Shown here: positions 11,139 through 20,397 of the stretch, piece by piece
How positions within the stretch are numbered: position 1 is the first letter of the stretch
Layout: each line of letters starts with the position of its first letter
Source of the DNA: Chinchilla lanigera
Lineage: Eukaryota; Chordata; Mammalia; Rodentia; Chinchillidae
Assembly (NCBI RefSeq): GCF_000276665.1
Contig: NW_004955435.1
Span: 595,958 to 659,957 of the forward strand
DNA: 64,000 nt
Reading direction: 5' to 3'
Made by a program: the position numbers and the translations under genes
The notes under the pieces: generated by a model
Databases searched by the model: none
Told to the model about the DNA's origin: nothing
What the model saw: only the letters and a program-made list of their open reading frames with translations

Positions 11139-11588
11139 GGCCTTAGTTACTTTTCTTGAACGTGAGTCAAAATGCCCAACGCCCGTAAAGGAGAAAAGGT
11201 TTATTTTGGCTTACAGTTTGTAGAGGATTCATTCCACAGTCTGCTGGCTCCGAGGCAGGGTGCCCTGGCAGAGGGGCATTGCACAGGCGGAACAATTCGT
11301 GGTGTGGCAGATCAAAGGCAACAGTAGCAAGCCTCAAGCCTGCCTGCCTTCTTTTTCTCTCACATTCCATCCAGGCTCCAAAGCATGGACTGGTGCCACC
11401 CACATCCAGGGTGGGGCTTCCAGTTACAGTATCCACATCTAAAACTGTGCTAAACCCATCGTTAGACCAATGTAGTGCCACACGCCTTTAATCCCAGTGT
11501 GACATGCCCTTAGTCAGCCAACTCTAAAAAGCCCCACCTATAAGCACAAGAGGCTTGAGGATGGACATTTAGATTCCAGCCATAATAA
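11139..11588 (-). mobile_element. MaLR-like LTR fragment, antisense
   Basis: Antisense copy of a family present several times in this window: 'ttagttacttttcttg', AGGTTTATTTTGGCTTACAG, 'ctggctccgaggcag', 'catggactggtgccacccacatccagggtgg' (in pieces), and a tail with CTATAAGCACAAGAGGCTTG. The order (end block, AATAAA-complement 'tttatttt', body) is that of a MaLR-type LTR read backwards. I cannot name the subfamily. Overlapping open frames on both strands at 11167-11491 are by-products of this repeat. Confidence 0.72.
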
Positions 11589-12646
11589 CTAGCAACTTTT
11601 AGAAATAATGGGTGGGGAATTTATCAATAAATAATGAAAAGTAAAGACATACATATGTCCTTCCAGTTGGGGAAACATATTGACTTTTACAGGAAAGGAA
11701 TTAACATGAAACTGAGTTGTTAGTTCTGTTTTTGGAGCCCCACACTCATAATCTCTTCTTGGAAGCAAGGCGATGTTTTGGAAAGAGAAAGGGCTTCAAA
11801 CCCAGGGAGACCGAGTTGATGCCTTAGTCTCACACTGGGACAACATAGATAAAGTAATGAGCGACACTGGCTGCAGGAAAAGTGCTGCCCAGTAAGAGCC
11901 TTGCTGGCCTCCAGGGCAGAGAACCTGGAGCTCTCGCCATGTGAGAAGTTGGGTCAGTTATGTTTTCAAGTTGTGCTTGGGCCAAAGGAAACAGATCTAT
12001 GGACAGATCCAGCACACAGGACTTTAACTGGACATTCGTCTACCTCTCAGTTCTGTGTGACTTGAAACGAAACAACAGCTTGGGTCTGTATTTTCTGACA
12101 TTTAGAGTGTGCTCTTTGAGCCTTCAAGGTAGCAGTTCCTTTTATCCGTAGCACGGCTTCTTCATCAGTCCCAGCTCTATTGGTTCCTTGCTTGGGTGAT
12201 TGTTAAAATCTCATTTTATGATTTGTTTCCTTTTTGTTTCGATATTTCTTTGCCAAGCAGTTGTAGTTTTCTTTCTCTCCCCTCTCCCTTGTTTGATTCT
12301 GTAGATGTTTGGAGTGTAACACACACGCAGAAAGCACTCGAGGAGTTATCACAGAGTGAACCACTGTGATGCCTCATGTCCAGGACACTGGCTGCACCCC
12401 AGCAGCTTCAGCTCGGTGGCTTTGCCCTGCCCCAGGCCCAGGAGAGCAGAACGCCGCTCTCCTAACAGTGTGACTTCGTTTTGCTTCTTTATGAACTAGG
12501 TACATTTATTTACTATTTCCAGTAATTTACTACATTCCTTTTACCAACATAAACAAACAACTGGAAAGTTAATTTTTAAAATTTCCAGTTCTAATACCAT
12601 TTGTTTCTTCTTGCCCCAATGTTCTGTCTAGGACTCTGAGAGATGT
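11589..12646. other. No feature recognised
   Basis: Unique-looking DNA. A short GC-richer stretch near 12390-12480 has no other promoter-like sign. No exon supported. Confidence 0.45.
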
Positions 12647-12777
12647 GTTGAAAAGAAAAGATGGTATTGATACAGGAAAGTAAAAACTCCCAACCCGAAC
12701 GATATCTGGGATGAGTTTGTGTTCTCTAAGATCGAGAAATGAATTTTAGGACCAACAGAGGTTAAGAGCAGAATATA

Positions 12778-12783
12778 TTTATT
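12778..12783 (-). terminator. LTR polyadenylation signal
   Basis: AATAAA on the minus strand within LTR copy 1, about 90 bases downstream of the TATA box in the sense direction, as expected for the R region of an LTR. In copy 2 the aligned motif is AACAAA (18922-18927). Confidence 0.6.
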
Positions 12784-12869
12784 AAGGGAAAGAAAAGAAA
12801 GCTTCTGTCCAAGAGAGGGACAGAAGGGGGGCCCCAGTGGGTTACCACTTATTCTGTCTTTTCTAGAGA

Positions 12870-12877
12870 CTTTTATA
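12870..12877 (-). promoter_or_regulatory. LTR TATA box
   Basis: TATAAAAG on the minus strand within LTR copy 1. Transcription would start about 25-30 bases further on (near 12845) and run leftwards. The aligned site in copy 2 is degraded to CGATAAAA. Whether it is still active cannot be told. Confidence 0.55.
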
Positions 12878-13378
12878 GAGCAAAACCATGAGGTGAGGTG
12901 GGTCCAAGGTAGGGGAAAAATGGACAAAACTACAGTCAGCCAATAAGAATTGTTCAGGTAAAATTAATTAAACTGGGATCAAATGGGGAAGCGAGTCAGG
13001 TAGCAAGCGGGCATGAATGCAGACCAGGGGCTTCTCCTGTAAGGGGTTGGGTCAAGGACTCTTCAAGGTGATCACTATCCATTTAGAATATCAGTCCTTG
13101 AGGTCCATCCCTTGGGAGGTAAGTGGGTGTGCTTGTTTAATCTTTAGTCTTGAGATCTGGCTGGGAGCAAGTACCACCTCTCCATTTGTAAGGTATCTTA
13201 TCCTCCATACTGGCTCCTTAAAGGCCTGGCCCTCTCTGACTGCCTGTAATATTTCTGTCTAACTCGGCTGCCTGTAACAGTATGGGCTTTCAGGTCTTCT
13301 TTCTCATAGTGTGTCATGTGTTCATTGTGAATTGAATGTTCCTGTTCTTGGTTTTGTCTGAGTGCTTTTTTAAAAAAT

Positions 13379-13460
13379 GGGCTAGGGATACAGCTCAATG
13401 GCACAAGCACCTGCCTGACAAGCACAAGGTCCTGAGTTCAATTCCCAGTACCAAAAAAAA
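13379..13460 (+). mobile_element. ID: ID-type SINE, full length
   Basis: Clean sense copy: GGCTAGGGATACAGCTCAAT (A-box TAGGGATACAGCTC), GCACCTGCCTGACAAGCACA, AAGGTCCTGAGTTCAATTCC (B-box), CCAGTACC and an A8 tail. Low divergence from the copy at 19623, suggesting a family active in this lineage's history. I could not identify a target duplication. It is not a tRNA gene: it lacks the anticodon and acceptor pairing. Confidence 0.93.
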
Positions 13461-13479
13461 GTGGTGAATGTTTGTTTAA

Positions 13480-14860
13480 TTTTATAAACATTATTTCTGC
13501 ATTTAATCAAATAATCTTGTGATTTTTATCCTTAGTTAATTAATTTGGTTAATTACACTGATTATGTTATGTATCTCTTACAGCATATATTTCTTAAAAT
13601 ATTTGTAGCTGACTCCTTTGCACTTTCATTGAAACATTTAATCCCTTCACATTTGGTATAATTTCTAATATTGAATTTAAGTCAATAATTAAAATTTTCA
13701 TTTGTCTGAGATTCTATACATACATCTATATGTATTCTATGCTTTGTTTTCTTTTGGATTTATTGTTTTTATTATTCTGCTTTCTACTCTAGTTAGTAAT
13801 AATAGTAATGTGTTTTTTTTTTCCTTTTATTGGTTTCTTTAGAGATGACCTACATCCTGGGTCACCAAAGTTAGCTACTGCTTGGTACTTTTACTTTTTT
13901 CCTACCAATACAAAGTGTGTAGACTTTTACTACTGAAAGTGTGGCCCAAGGATGAGCACCAATAGCATTACCTGAGAGTTCATTAGAAATACCGAATCTT
14001 AAGTTATCAAACCTACAGAATCAGAATTTGCATTTAAACAAGATGTTCGAGTGAGTCACAATCACATTAAAATTTAGGAAGTACTGCCTTAGAACACGTT
14101 AGTTCCATAAACCTTATCCTAATTTATATGTCATTGTGTTGTATATTTATATAGATCAAGCTCTATACACATTGTATGCATATGTCCACTTAGATTTATC
14201 CAAGTAATTATGATTTTTATTCTTTCTTGCATCTCTGCTGTCCCATCTGGGATTATCTTCCTTTAGTGCAGAGAACACTCTGTAGTATTTCTGTTAGTGG
14301 TCCCTACTGTTGATGAGTTCTCTTATTATTCTTCTGAAAAATCTTCATTTTCATAAGGCAAGAATTCTGGGTTGGCAATTTTTTCTTTGTAGTCTTTCCA
14401 AATTATTTCCTGCATATTTTCATTCTACGCTCCATTCTGGATTTTTTTTTCTAGCCTATTCTCTCTATTACTGTTCTTTTCACCTACTGTTGGCTCAGTT
14501 TTTTGAGTCCTTATTTCTTGGCTATTCTATAGAATTTCAAAGTTGTTCTTTTTTATAGGTCCCAGTTCTCTACTGGAACTTTTGGACTTGTCTTTTGTCT
14601 TCTGGAGCAAGCTGAGCGTAACTGAAGTCTATGATAGCTCCAGTATTTAGAGCCCTCGTACATGTCTCCCTCTGACTCTCATTCTTGGATTTTGTTGGTT
14701 ATGCTTGGATCTTCTTATATTCTTCAATATTTTTGATTGAGTGCTGAACATTGTTTGCAACAAATATAAAATCATTTGAGGCCCAGGTTGATATTGTTTT
14801 CCTCTAGTGAGCAATTATTTCTTATAAATTTTAGGAAACTAACAATCTTAAATCCTTGAC
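13480..14860 (-). mobile_element. L1: Old LINE-1 3' region, antisense
   Basis: T-rich antisense sequence with the phrase order of ancient L1M 3' ends: 'agacctacatcctggg', 'attattcttctgaaaaatcttc', 'aattctgggttggcaatt', 'ctgaacattgtttgcaac', 'atcatttgaggcccagg'. Coding is not recoverable. A MER5A (13932-14095) sits inside it, separating two L1-like parts. The subfamily is uncertain, and the 13480-13850 part is the least sure. Confidence 0.5.
13932..14095 (-). mobile_element. MER5A: MER5A hAT-Charlie DNA transposon
   Basis: Matches the palindromic-ended non-autonomous MER5A: 'gaaagtgtggcccaagga', CATTACCTGAGAGTTCATTA, GAAATACCGAATCTTAAG, CTACAGAATCAGAATTTGCA, 'tttaggaagtactgcc'. MER5A copies spread early in placental mammals, so the surrounding L1 is older still. 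The terminal inverted repeats are degraded. Confidence 0.8.
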
Positions 14861-15084
14861 ACCATGATTGAAGAGCAGAGACAATTAGAAGGTGACTTCA
14901 ATTCATGAAAGAGCTATTTAATTTGACACATATGGTAAAGGGAAGAAAATCCCCTGTGCTAATCTAAGAAGGCTGAGGCTTTTAATTAGTTGTTATTTTA
15001 ACATTTCATACATTTAAGTTTTATATCATTCACAACTTTATTGATTCAAGGCAAATCATATCTTCTCACTGTTTTGTTCTTTGC

Positions 15085-15405
15085 AATGGTTTATGTTTGT
15101 GGTCCTGAAAAATTCTTATGTTGAAACCTTAATCCCAGTGAGATTTTATGAGGAGTTAGGGCTTTTAGTTGGTAATCAGGTCATGAAGATTGGATAGCCA
15201 AAGTGCTAGCTAGCTTTATTTCCAGCCTGTGAGAGTACAGAAGAAAGTCAACAGTTTGCAAGTGTAAAAAAGCCCTCACCAGAATGCAACTGTGTGGACA
15301 CCTCATCTCAGACTTCCAGCCTCAAGAACCGTGGAGAATCAATGCTGTTTATAAGCTACCCACTCTAGGGTGTTTTGTTACGGAAGCCTGCACTGACTAA
15401 GGCAG
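15085..15405 (+). mobile_element. MLT1: MLT1-type MaLR LTR
   Basis: Sense landmarks in order: TTCTTATGTTGAAACCTTAA, GGTAATCAGGTCATGAAGAT, GCCCTCACCAGAATGCAACT, CAGACTTCCAGCCTCAAGAA, 'gtttataagctacccactct' and the end GCACTGACTAAGGCAG. Homologous to the copy at 8830 but more diverged, so probably an older subfamily or insertion. Confidence 0.88.
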
Positions 15406-17399
15406 TCCTCATTCGTCGTATTCTCTTCCTCCCTCTGCTCCCTCCTCAAATCTTTTTTTTTCTAAATATTTTTCTTTTCTCTATATCTGCGAATGCAACA
15501 TAGGAATAGTTGTGGATGTGAAATGCAAAAACGGTAGCATTTGTTAATGGATTTAACCTCTACGTCTAGGATCCCTGGACTCATACTGTTGCAGTTGAAA
15601 CAGGGAGCTCCTTTGACAGGTGAGCTCAACATGAGCCCTGAGAGAGTTAGTGGGGCTGATCTACCTGTAGCTTTAATAACTCCATGAATATTTAGCTACT
15701 GGTCAAGGGGTCATCAAAATGTATGGGTTAAGGATGCACTGTGTGAGCTGCATTTCCTGCTGGACATTTCTTATTTTGTAACCCAATTCCCATTCTTCTT
15801 TTGTGTTTAAAAATCCACATTTTTCATCGAAAGTGAAAAAGGGAATGCTGACACGGACAGCACAGTAAAAACCTAAAGTAGACACACAGCCCCTGAGGTG
15901 GAGCTCTTCTTTCCCTGTGGATGCTGCAGGGGTCTCGTCCTGTACCTCCCACATGCTGAATAGCAGGGAAGATAATAAGGAAGCCAGTGTGCTGCACAGG
16001 GGATGGCTGAGCCGGAGCAGCTGCCCGTTGCCACCTACTGGACTCCTCCTCCCCAAGGAGGAGCTCAGCCGCTGCAGAGCATCACTACCCCCGCCCCCTC
16101 TCGATTCCGGCACCTGGTCTTTGTCTCCGCTGTCTTATCCCTTTCTTCTTGCCTAGGGTGATACTTCCAGTGAAGGCATGCTGAGTTGTGATTTTCTCTA
16201 CAACTTCTGATGAAGTTTTCATGCTTCTCACTTCTTCTCGTAATATCACACTGATGGGCCTCTGCATCTTTGCCTTTCAATTTTGAAAATGGTAACTTTT
16301 ATTATTTTAAATGTTTTCCAAAGATAGGCAATGCCCACAGGTATTGAAGTGAACTCTTAGAAGACAAGTCAGCCAGGTCAGTCGCAGACCTGCTTTATTT
16401 GGCTCACAGAGTATTTTTAAACACTATTTGATTGAAGTCTTTGGGTGAACTCCTTAGTCCCAGTACTTCCTGCTTCTGAGGCCAGCCTCCCCTGCCTACC
16501 GGTGTCGCTGGTCTGGCACTGACATTTGGCAAGGGGTCTTACAAGGAATCAGTCTTGCTTTTGTAATGAGAAATTTGTCTGCTCAGCATGACTAGAACTA
16601 GCCTAAAAAGTGTTAAAAGGAGAACTTGATTCTCTGTGATATTTTCCTTGAGATCCTAGAGGTGTACTTGAAAGGCCACATCTCTCTTTTTGCTTTGATG
16701 GTGTTCCTCTTTGCTCATACTGATATTGGAGTCTTATTGGGTTGGGGACACTACAAGACTTGCTAATGTCTCTCAGAGGGAATTTTCCGAATCATGTTCC
16801 ACTAAGTGTTTGCAGCTCCCGGTCTCTTTCCTTCATGCCACTCCTAATAGCAGTTACTTTGCTCAGGTATTTAGTCCTTTCCTTGCTCGTCTCTCCTTCT
16901 GAACTGTGCTGTCAATGAAGGAATAGCCAGCTGCATTCTTGGCACATGGCATGCTGGTTTGCAAGTGGACATACTCAATAAACTTTGGTTCAGTTAACTG
17001 AGAAGAGGAAAAGCGTTGTGAAGGTTCAGGCATTCTCCATCTTAGTTTTGCTTATGATCACTCGCTTCCTTTCTGTGGCTGTGTCTGGTGGGTCCTGAGA
17101 ACTCACATGCATTTCCTCTCCTTGACTCAGTCGGCTAACCATTTCACCACAGGGGTGAGGCGTCTCTTGAAAAGAAATCTTGACATCTAGCTTGTGGAAG
17201 GTATGCCTGTATATTTAGTATGGTACACACACTAACAAAGTTTGCTGGGTCACATACCCGTAAGTGGAGAGATAAAGGGTGTGGGGGGGTGCTCAGTGTC
17301 ATTAATTGGTGACATGATAAAAATCTATGTTCTTTCTCTCATCTCTGCTCTGTAGTCCTGTGCTGGTTACCCAGTGGTAGGGTGTCTTGTAGCAGGTAG
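15406..17399. other. No feature recognised
   Basis: Unique-looking DNA. The 136-codon minus-strand frame at 15703-16113 overlaps plus-strand frames and has no recognised domain. The GC-richer part (15890-16130) has few CpGs. Confidence 0.45.
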
Positions 17400-17424
17400 T
17401 ATTTATCTTTCACATCTGATTAGT

Positions 17425-17501
17425 GTGTGTACACCTGTGTGTGTGTGTGCATATGAGAGGGACAGATAGACATATGGAGAGTCAGAGACAGAGAGATAGA
17501 G

Positions 17502-17552
<51 letters not shown>
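17425..17552 (+). repeat. GT then GATA/GA microsatellite
   Basis: A short (GT)n near 17435-17449 is followed by GATA units (about 17496-17521) and a pure (GA)n run of about 30 bases ending at 17551. Likely polymorphic in length. Confidence 0.93.
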
Positions 17553-17553
<1 letters not shown>

Positions 17554-17559
17554 TATTTC

Positions 17560-17868
17560 TCTATTTCTGAACTTATGACTCCCCTAAGGTCATTATTCAA
17601 ATCTTAACTTTCTCAGTGAGTCCTTCCCTTTTGGCTGTGTCTAAAATCACAACCCCAGCTTTGTAGCTTTGGTTTCTTTTCAGTTTGCTTACTATCCGGC
17701 AAGCTACGCATTTTACTTAATGCTTCTTTTGCTGAGTTTTCATCATCGTGACCATGCAGAGACCTGATCTGTTTTGTTTCCTGCTACGTCTCCAATGCTT
17801 AGAATAGCACTTGACTTAGAAGTCACCCAATAAATATTTATTGATTGAATAAATGCATGAATGTGGCC
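17560..17868 (+). mobile_element. L2: L2 LINE 3' end
   Basis: Follows the L2 3' end in sense: 'caaatcttaactttctcagtgag' / 'ccttccctt' (matching the usual tcaccttctcagtgaggccttccct), 'ctgtgtctaaaatcacaacccc', 'ttgttt…tctccaatgcttagaatagcac', and the signature CAATAAATATTTATTGATTG at the end. Non-LTR retrotransposon relic, extinct since early mammals. The 17588-17630 part is repeated inside an LTR 1.4 kb away (see findings). Confidence 0.8.
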
Positions 17869-17904
17869 AGGGGGGCTTCAAGGGACTGTTGACTTTGGCC
17901 TTTC

Positions 17905-18350
17905 CCCCTCCTTTGAGCAGCTTTATGGAGATGGAGTTTGTACACTACCCCATTTGCTCTTCTGAAGTATGCAGTTCAACACCTTCCAGTATATTCAGAG
18001 TTGTGCAGCCATCACCACAATCAGTTTAAGAATGTTTTGATTGTGAAACAAACTCCTCCACCTTAGCTATTAATTTCCAACTCCCTCCTCCCCCAGTCTC
18101 AGGCAGACATCACTATTCTCTGTGTCTTTAGGTTTGTTTGGTCTGGACATTCCATATAAATGGAATCATATGACATACTGCTTTTAGTGACTGAGTTCTT
18201 TTGCTTGACATACTGTTTTCAGGACTCACCCACATTATTGCACGTGTTAGTCCTTCCTTTGCTGTTACTCTGATAGTGTTCCAGAGTATGAGTATGTCAC
18301 ATTTTATTTATTTTTTCATCATCTGATGAGCAGGCATTGATTGTTAAATC
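17905..18350 (-). mobile_element. L1: LINE-1 3' UTR (L1MB/MC-like), antisense
   Basis: Near-continuous match in order to the classic antisense L1M 3' UTR: 'gagcagctttatggagat', GTGCAGCCATCACCACAATC, 'tctttaggtttgtttggtctggacattcc', ATATAAATGGAATCATATGA, 'gacatactgttttcaggactcacccac', 'cattttatttatttt'. 3'-end-only, as usual for truncated L1 insertions. Confidence 0.9.
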
Positions 18351-18890
18351 AATCGTTGTCAAAGGGGATGGGTTTGCTGTGATTGGCTCGTAATCATCCT
18401 GGCTATTCTTAGGGCTTCACATCAGACCCCCCCAGTGAAGGGCTGACTCAACGCGGGATCACAAGCCTCAGCCCTGGGTCCACACAATCTGTGAGCCAGC
18501 AGGTCGATACTGCATCCGCGGAGTTCCTTCCTTCTTCCCCTTACCTTTTTATTGACGTCTTGCCTTCCTTCCAGGCCATTATGTTTATCATTTTTTACAC
18601 TGGAAGACTAATGATTTGCAGCATTAAAACCATAGAAATGTAGAAGGTTGGACGGCAGCAGAGTGAATTATACTGGTTCTTTCTTCAGCTCAATTTCTTC
18701 ATTTAAAAAAACTCTTCCCCTGCCCCCTCAGTGGACACTGAGGTGCTGCTCTGGAGGCCTGCAACAAAAAAAAAAGTCACTGTTCACCTAAGATATTAAA
18801 TACCTTCCTAGGACAGTCTCTGCTAATTCCTTGTGTTTCATCTGTTGGATAGCTTCGTGGTACACAGCTAAAATGAGTGATGTTATATTT

Positions 18891-19621
18891 CTTTTTTTTT
18901 CTTTTTTAAGAGTAGGAAGAATTTGTTGAGAGGAAAAATAAGCTTCTGTCTGAAGGGTCATTATTTAAATCTTAACTTTCTCGGTAGGTCTTTCCCTTCG
19001 GGGACAGAAGAGAGCCCAGAAAGTGGGTTGCCCACCAGCCCTGCTTCTCCAGGGGGTTTTATCGAGCAAAGCCATGAGGTGAGGCAGGCTTAAGTTGGGA
19101 CGGAACTATCACCAATCAATACGATTACAAGTACAGTCACTTAGGTAATATTGACCCAGTGGCAATGGGTGTGAGGATGGGCGTGAGGCGGAACAAAACT
19201 ATGGTCAACCAATAAGATTACAAGTATAGCAGCTAGGGTAATATTGATTAAGTGGGGATCAAATGGAGACAAGTGAAGCGGCAATGCATGTGGCACAGAC
19301 AAGGACCTTCCCCAAAGGGGTGGGTGAAGGAGGTTTGGTGATTGATGCCTACTTAGAATACCAATCACGGCTGTTGTCTCTAGGTGGGTGAATACTTCTT
19401 TTTTCTTGAGGCCTGGCCTTCAGTGACTAGGCCTCCAGCCACAGCTGTCCTCTGCATTGACTTCTTCCGGGCTCAGCCCTGTCTGGCTGCCTACAATATC
19501 TCTGCCTAACTTAGCTATCCATAACATTCCCTTCATCTTCCAGCTGAAGGGGGTTACAGTTAAGATCTGCAGAGGTACTCCACCAGGGTCTATGTAAGGG
19601 CCCTTGATGGAAAGCAGTGCC
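18891..19621 (-). mobile_element. ERV LTR copy 2 with polypurine tract and A-rich end
   Basis: Second, diverged copy of the LTR family at 12.65-13.28 kb, also antisense. Sense order: internal sequence (19542-19621), a purine tract (19527-19541, 14 of 15 purines), LTR start TGTTATGG, U3, degraded TATA, R, AACAAA in place of AATAAA (18922-18927). Homology to copy 1 then stops 15-16 bases further on, where an A-rich run (18891-18907) replaces U5. That is the shape of a 3' viral transcript end with its poly(A) tail, rather than of an integrated LTR. A 43-base L2-like segment (18956-18998) interrupts R. No viral gene is recognisable. Confidence 0.7.
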
Positions 19622-19622
19622 T

Positions 19623-19705
19623 GGCTAGGGATACAGCTCAGCAGCACAGTGCCTGTCTGGCAAGCTCAAGACCCTGAGTTTGATTCCTGATACCAAAAAT
19701 AAAAA
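19623..19705 (+). mobile_element. ID: ID-type SINE, full length
   Basis: GGCTAGGGATACAGCTCAGC, GCACAGTGCCTGTCTGGCAA, GACCCTGAGTTTGATTCCTG, 'ATACC' and an A-rich tail (AAAAATAAAAAGG). Differs from the copy at 13379 mainly at scattered positions. It lies immediately beside the internal end of the ERV copy, in opposite orientation. Confidence 0.92.
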
Positions 19706-20202
19706 GGCAACTCTATATTTCAAACAGTTGACTTTTTGTATCTGAAAGACTATAGCTTTTCTCATTTCCAAGTAATTAAGTCAGTCAGAAAGAAATACGA
19801 AACTGTTTTGTCCATTTTCCTTTCTTCCCTCCTCTCTGATCAAGGTGGGAAATACTCACCAGGAGTGTTTCCTGCGACGACCTCAGGTCATGAGTGAGGA
19901 CATGGTCCACGGTTTTTAATTCAGTAGCAGACGCTTTGGGAAAGCAGCCTGCTGCTTGTGGTCCAAGCAAAAATGTGTAAATGGCTTTATTGAAAATCAA
20001 TATGCTCTTGTGAAGTGTTGTTCATTTCTGAGTTCTTCACCATTTGTCGTTTCGTGACAATGAGAGTTGCAGGGAGTTTATGGCTGTGGTTTTCTGAGTT
20101 TGAGATTTTATTTCTCCTTTCCTGTGTTTTTTACCATAAGCGTGGGGTTAAAAATTACTTTGTGTTTTATTTTGTTTGCTTTTTGGAAGAAGAGATATGT
20201 GG
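19706..20202. other. No feature recognised
   Basis: Unique-looking DNA between an ID element and a long CTTT repeat. A 71-codon minus-strand frame has no recognised content. Confidence 0.45.

Positions 20203-20397
<195 letters not shown>

Larger units (their letters stand above)
12647..13279 (-). mobile_element. Solo ERV LTR, copy 1 (full U3-R-U5)
   Basis: Antisense LTR of an endogenous retrovirus family, homologous in order to the copy at 18.9-19.5 kb. Shared blocks include GAGCAAAACCATGAGGTGAG, 'ccaataag' CCAAT-type motifs, GGGATCAAATGG, 'tagaatatcagtc' and 'gcctgtaatatttctgtctaac'. The sense start is TGTTACAGGC (complement of 13270-13279). A TATA box (12870-12877) and AATAAA (12778-12783) lie in the expected order. 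Sequence beyond the AATAAA is present, so U5 is retained, unlike copy 2. No polypurine tract precedes the start, consistent with a solo LTR. The left boundary is an estimate. Confidence 0.75.

Noticed and set aside
13379..13460. Possible tRNA gene (A-box and B-box present)
   Set aside because: It is an ID SINE: tRNA-like head, no cloverleaf with anticodon stem, A-rich tail, several copies in the window.
12647..19621. The two homologous LTRs in the same orientation, 5.6 kb apart, as the ends of one provirus
   Set aside because: The sequence between them is host-like (L1, MER5A, MLT1, L2) with no gag/pol/env traces, the LTRs are strongly diverged, and copy 1 lacks an adjacent polypurine tract. 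Two independent insertions fit better.
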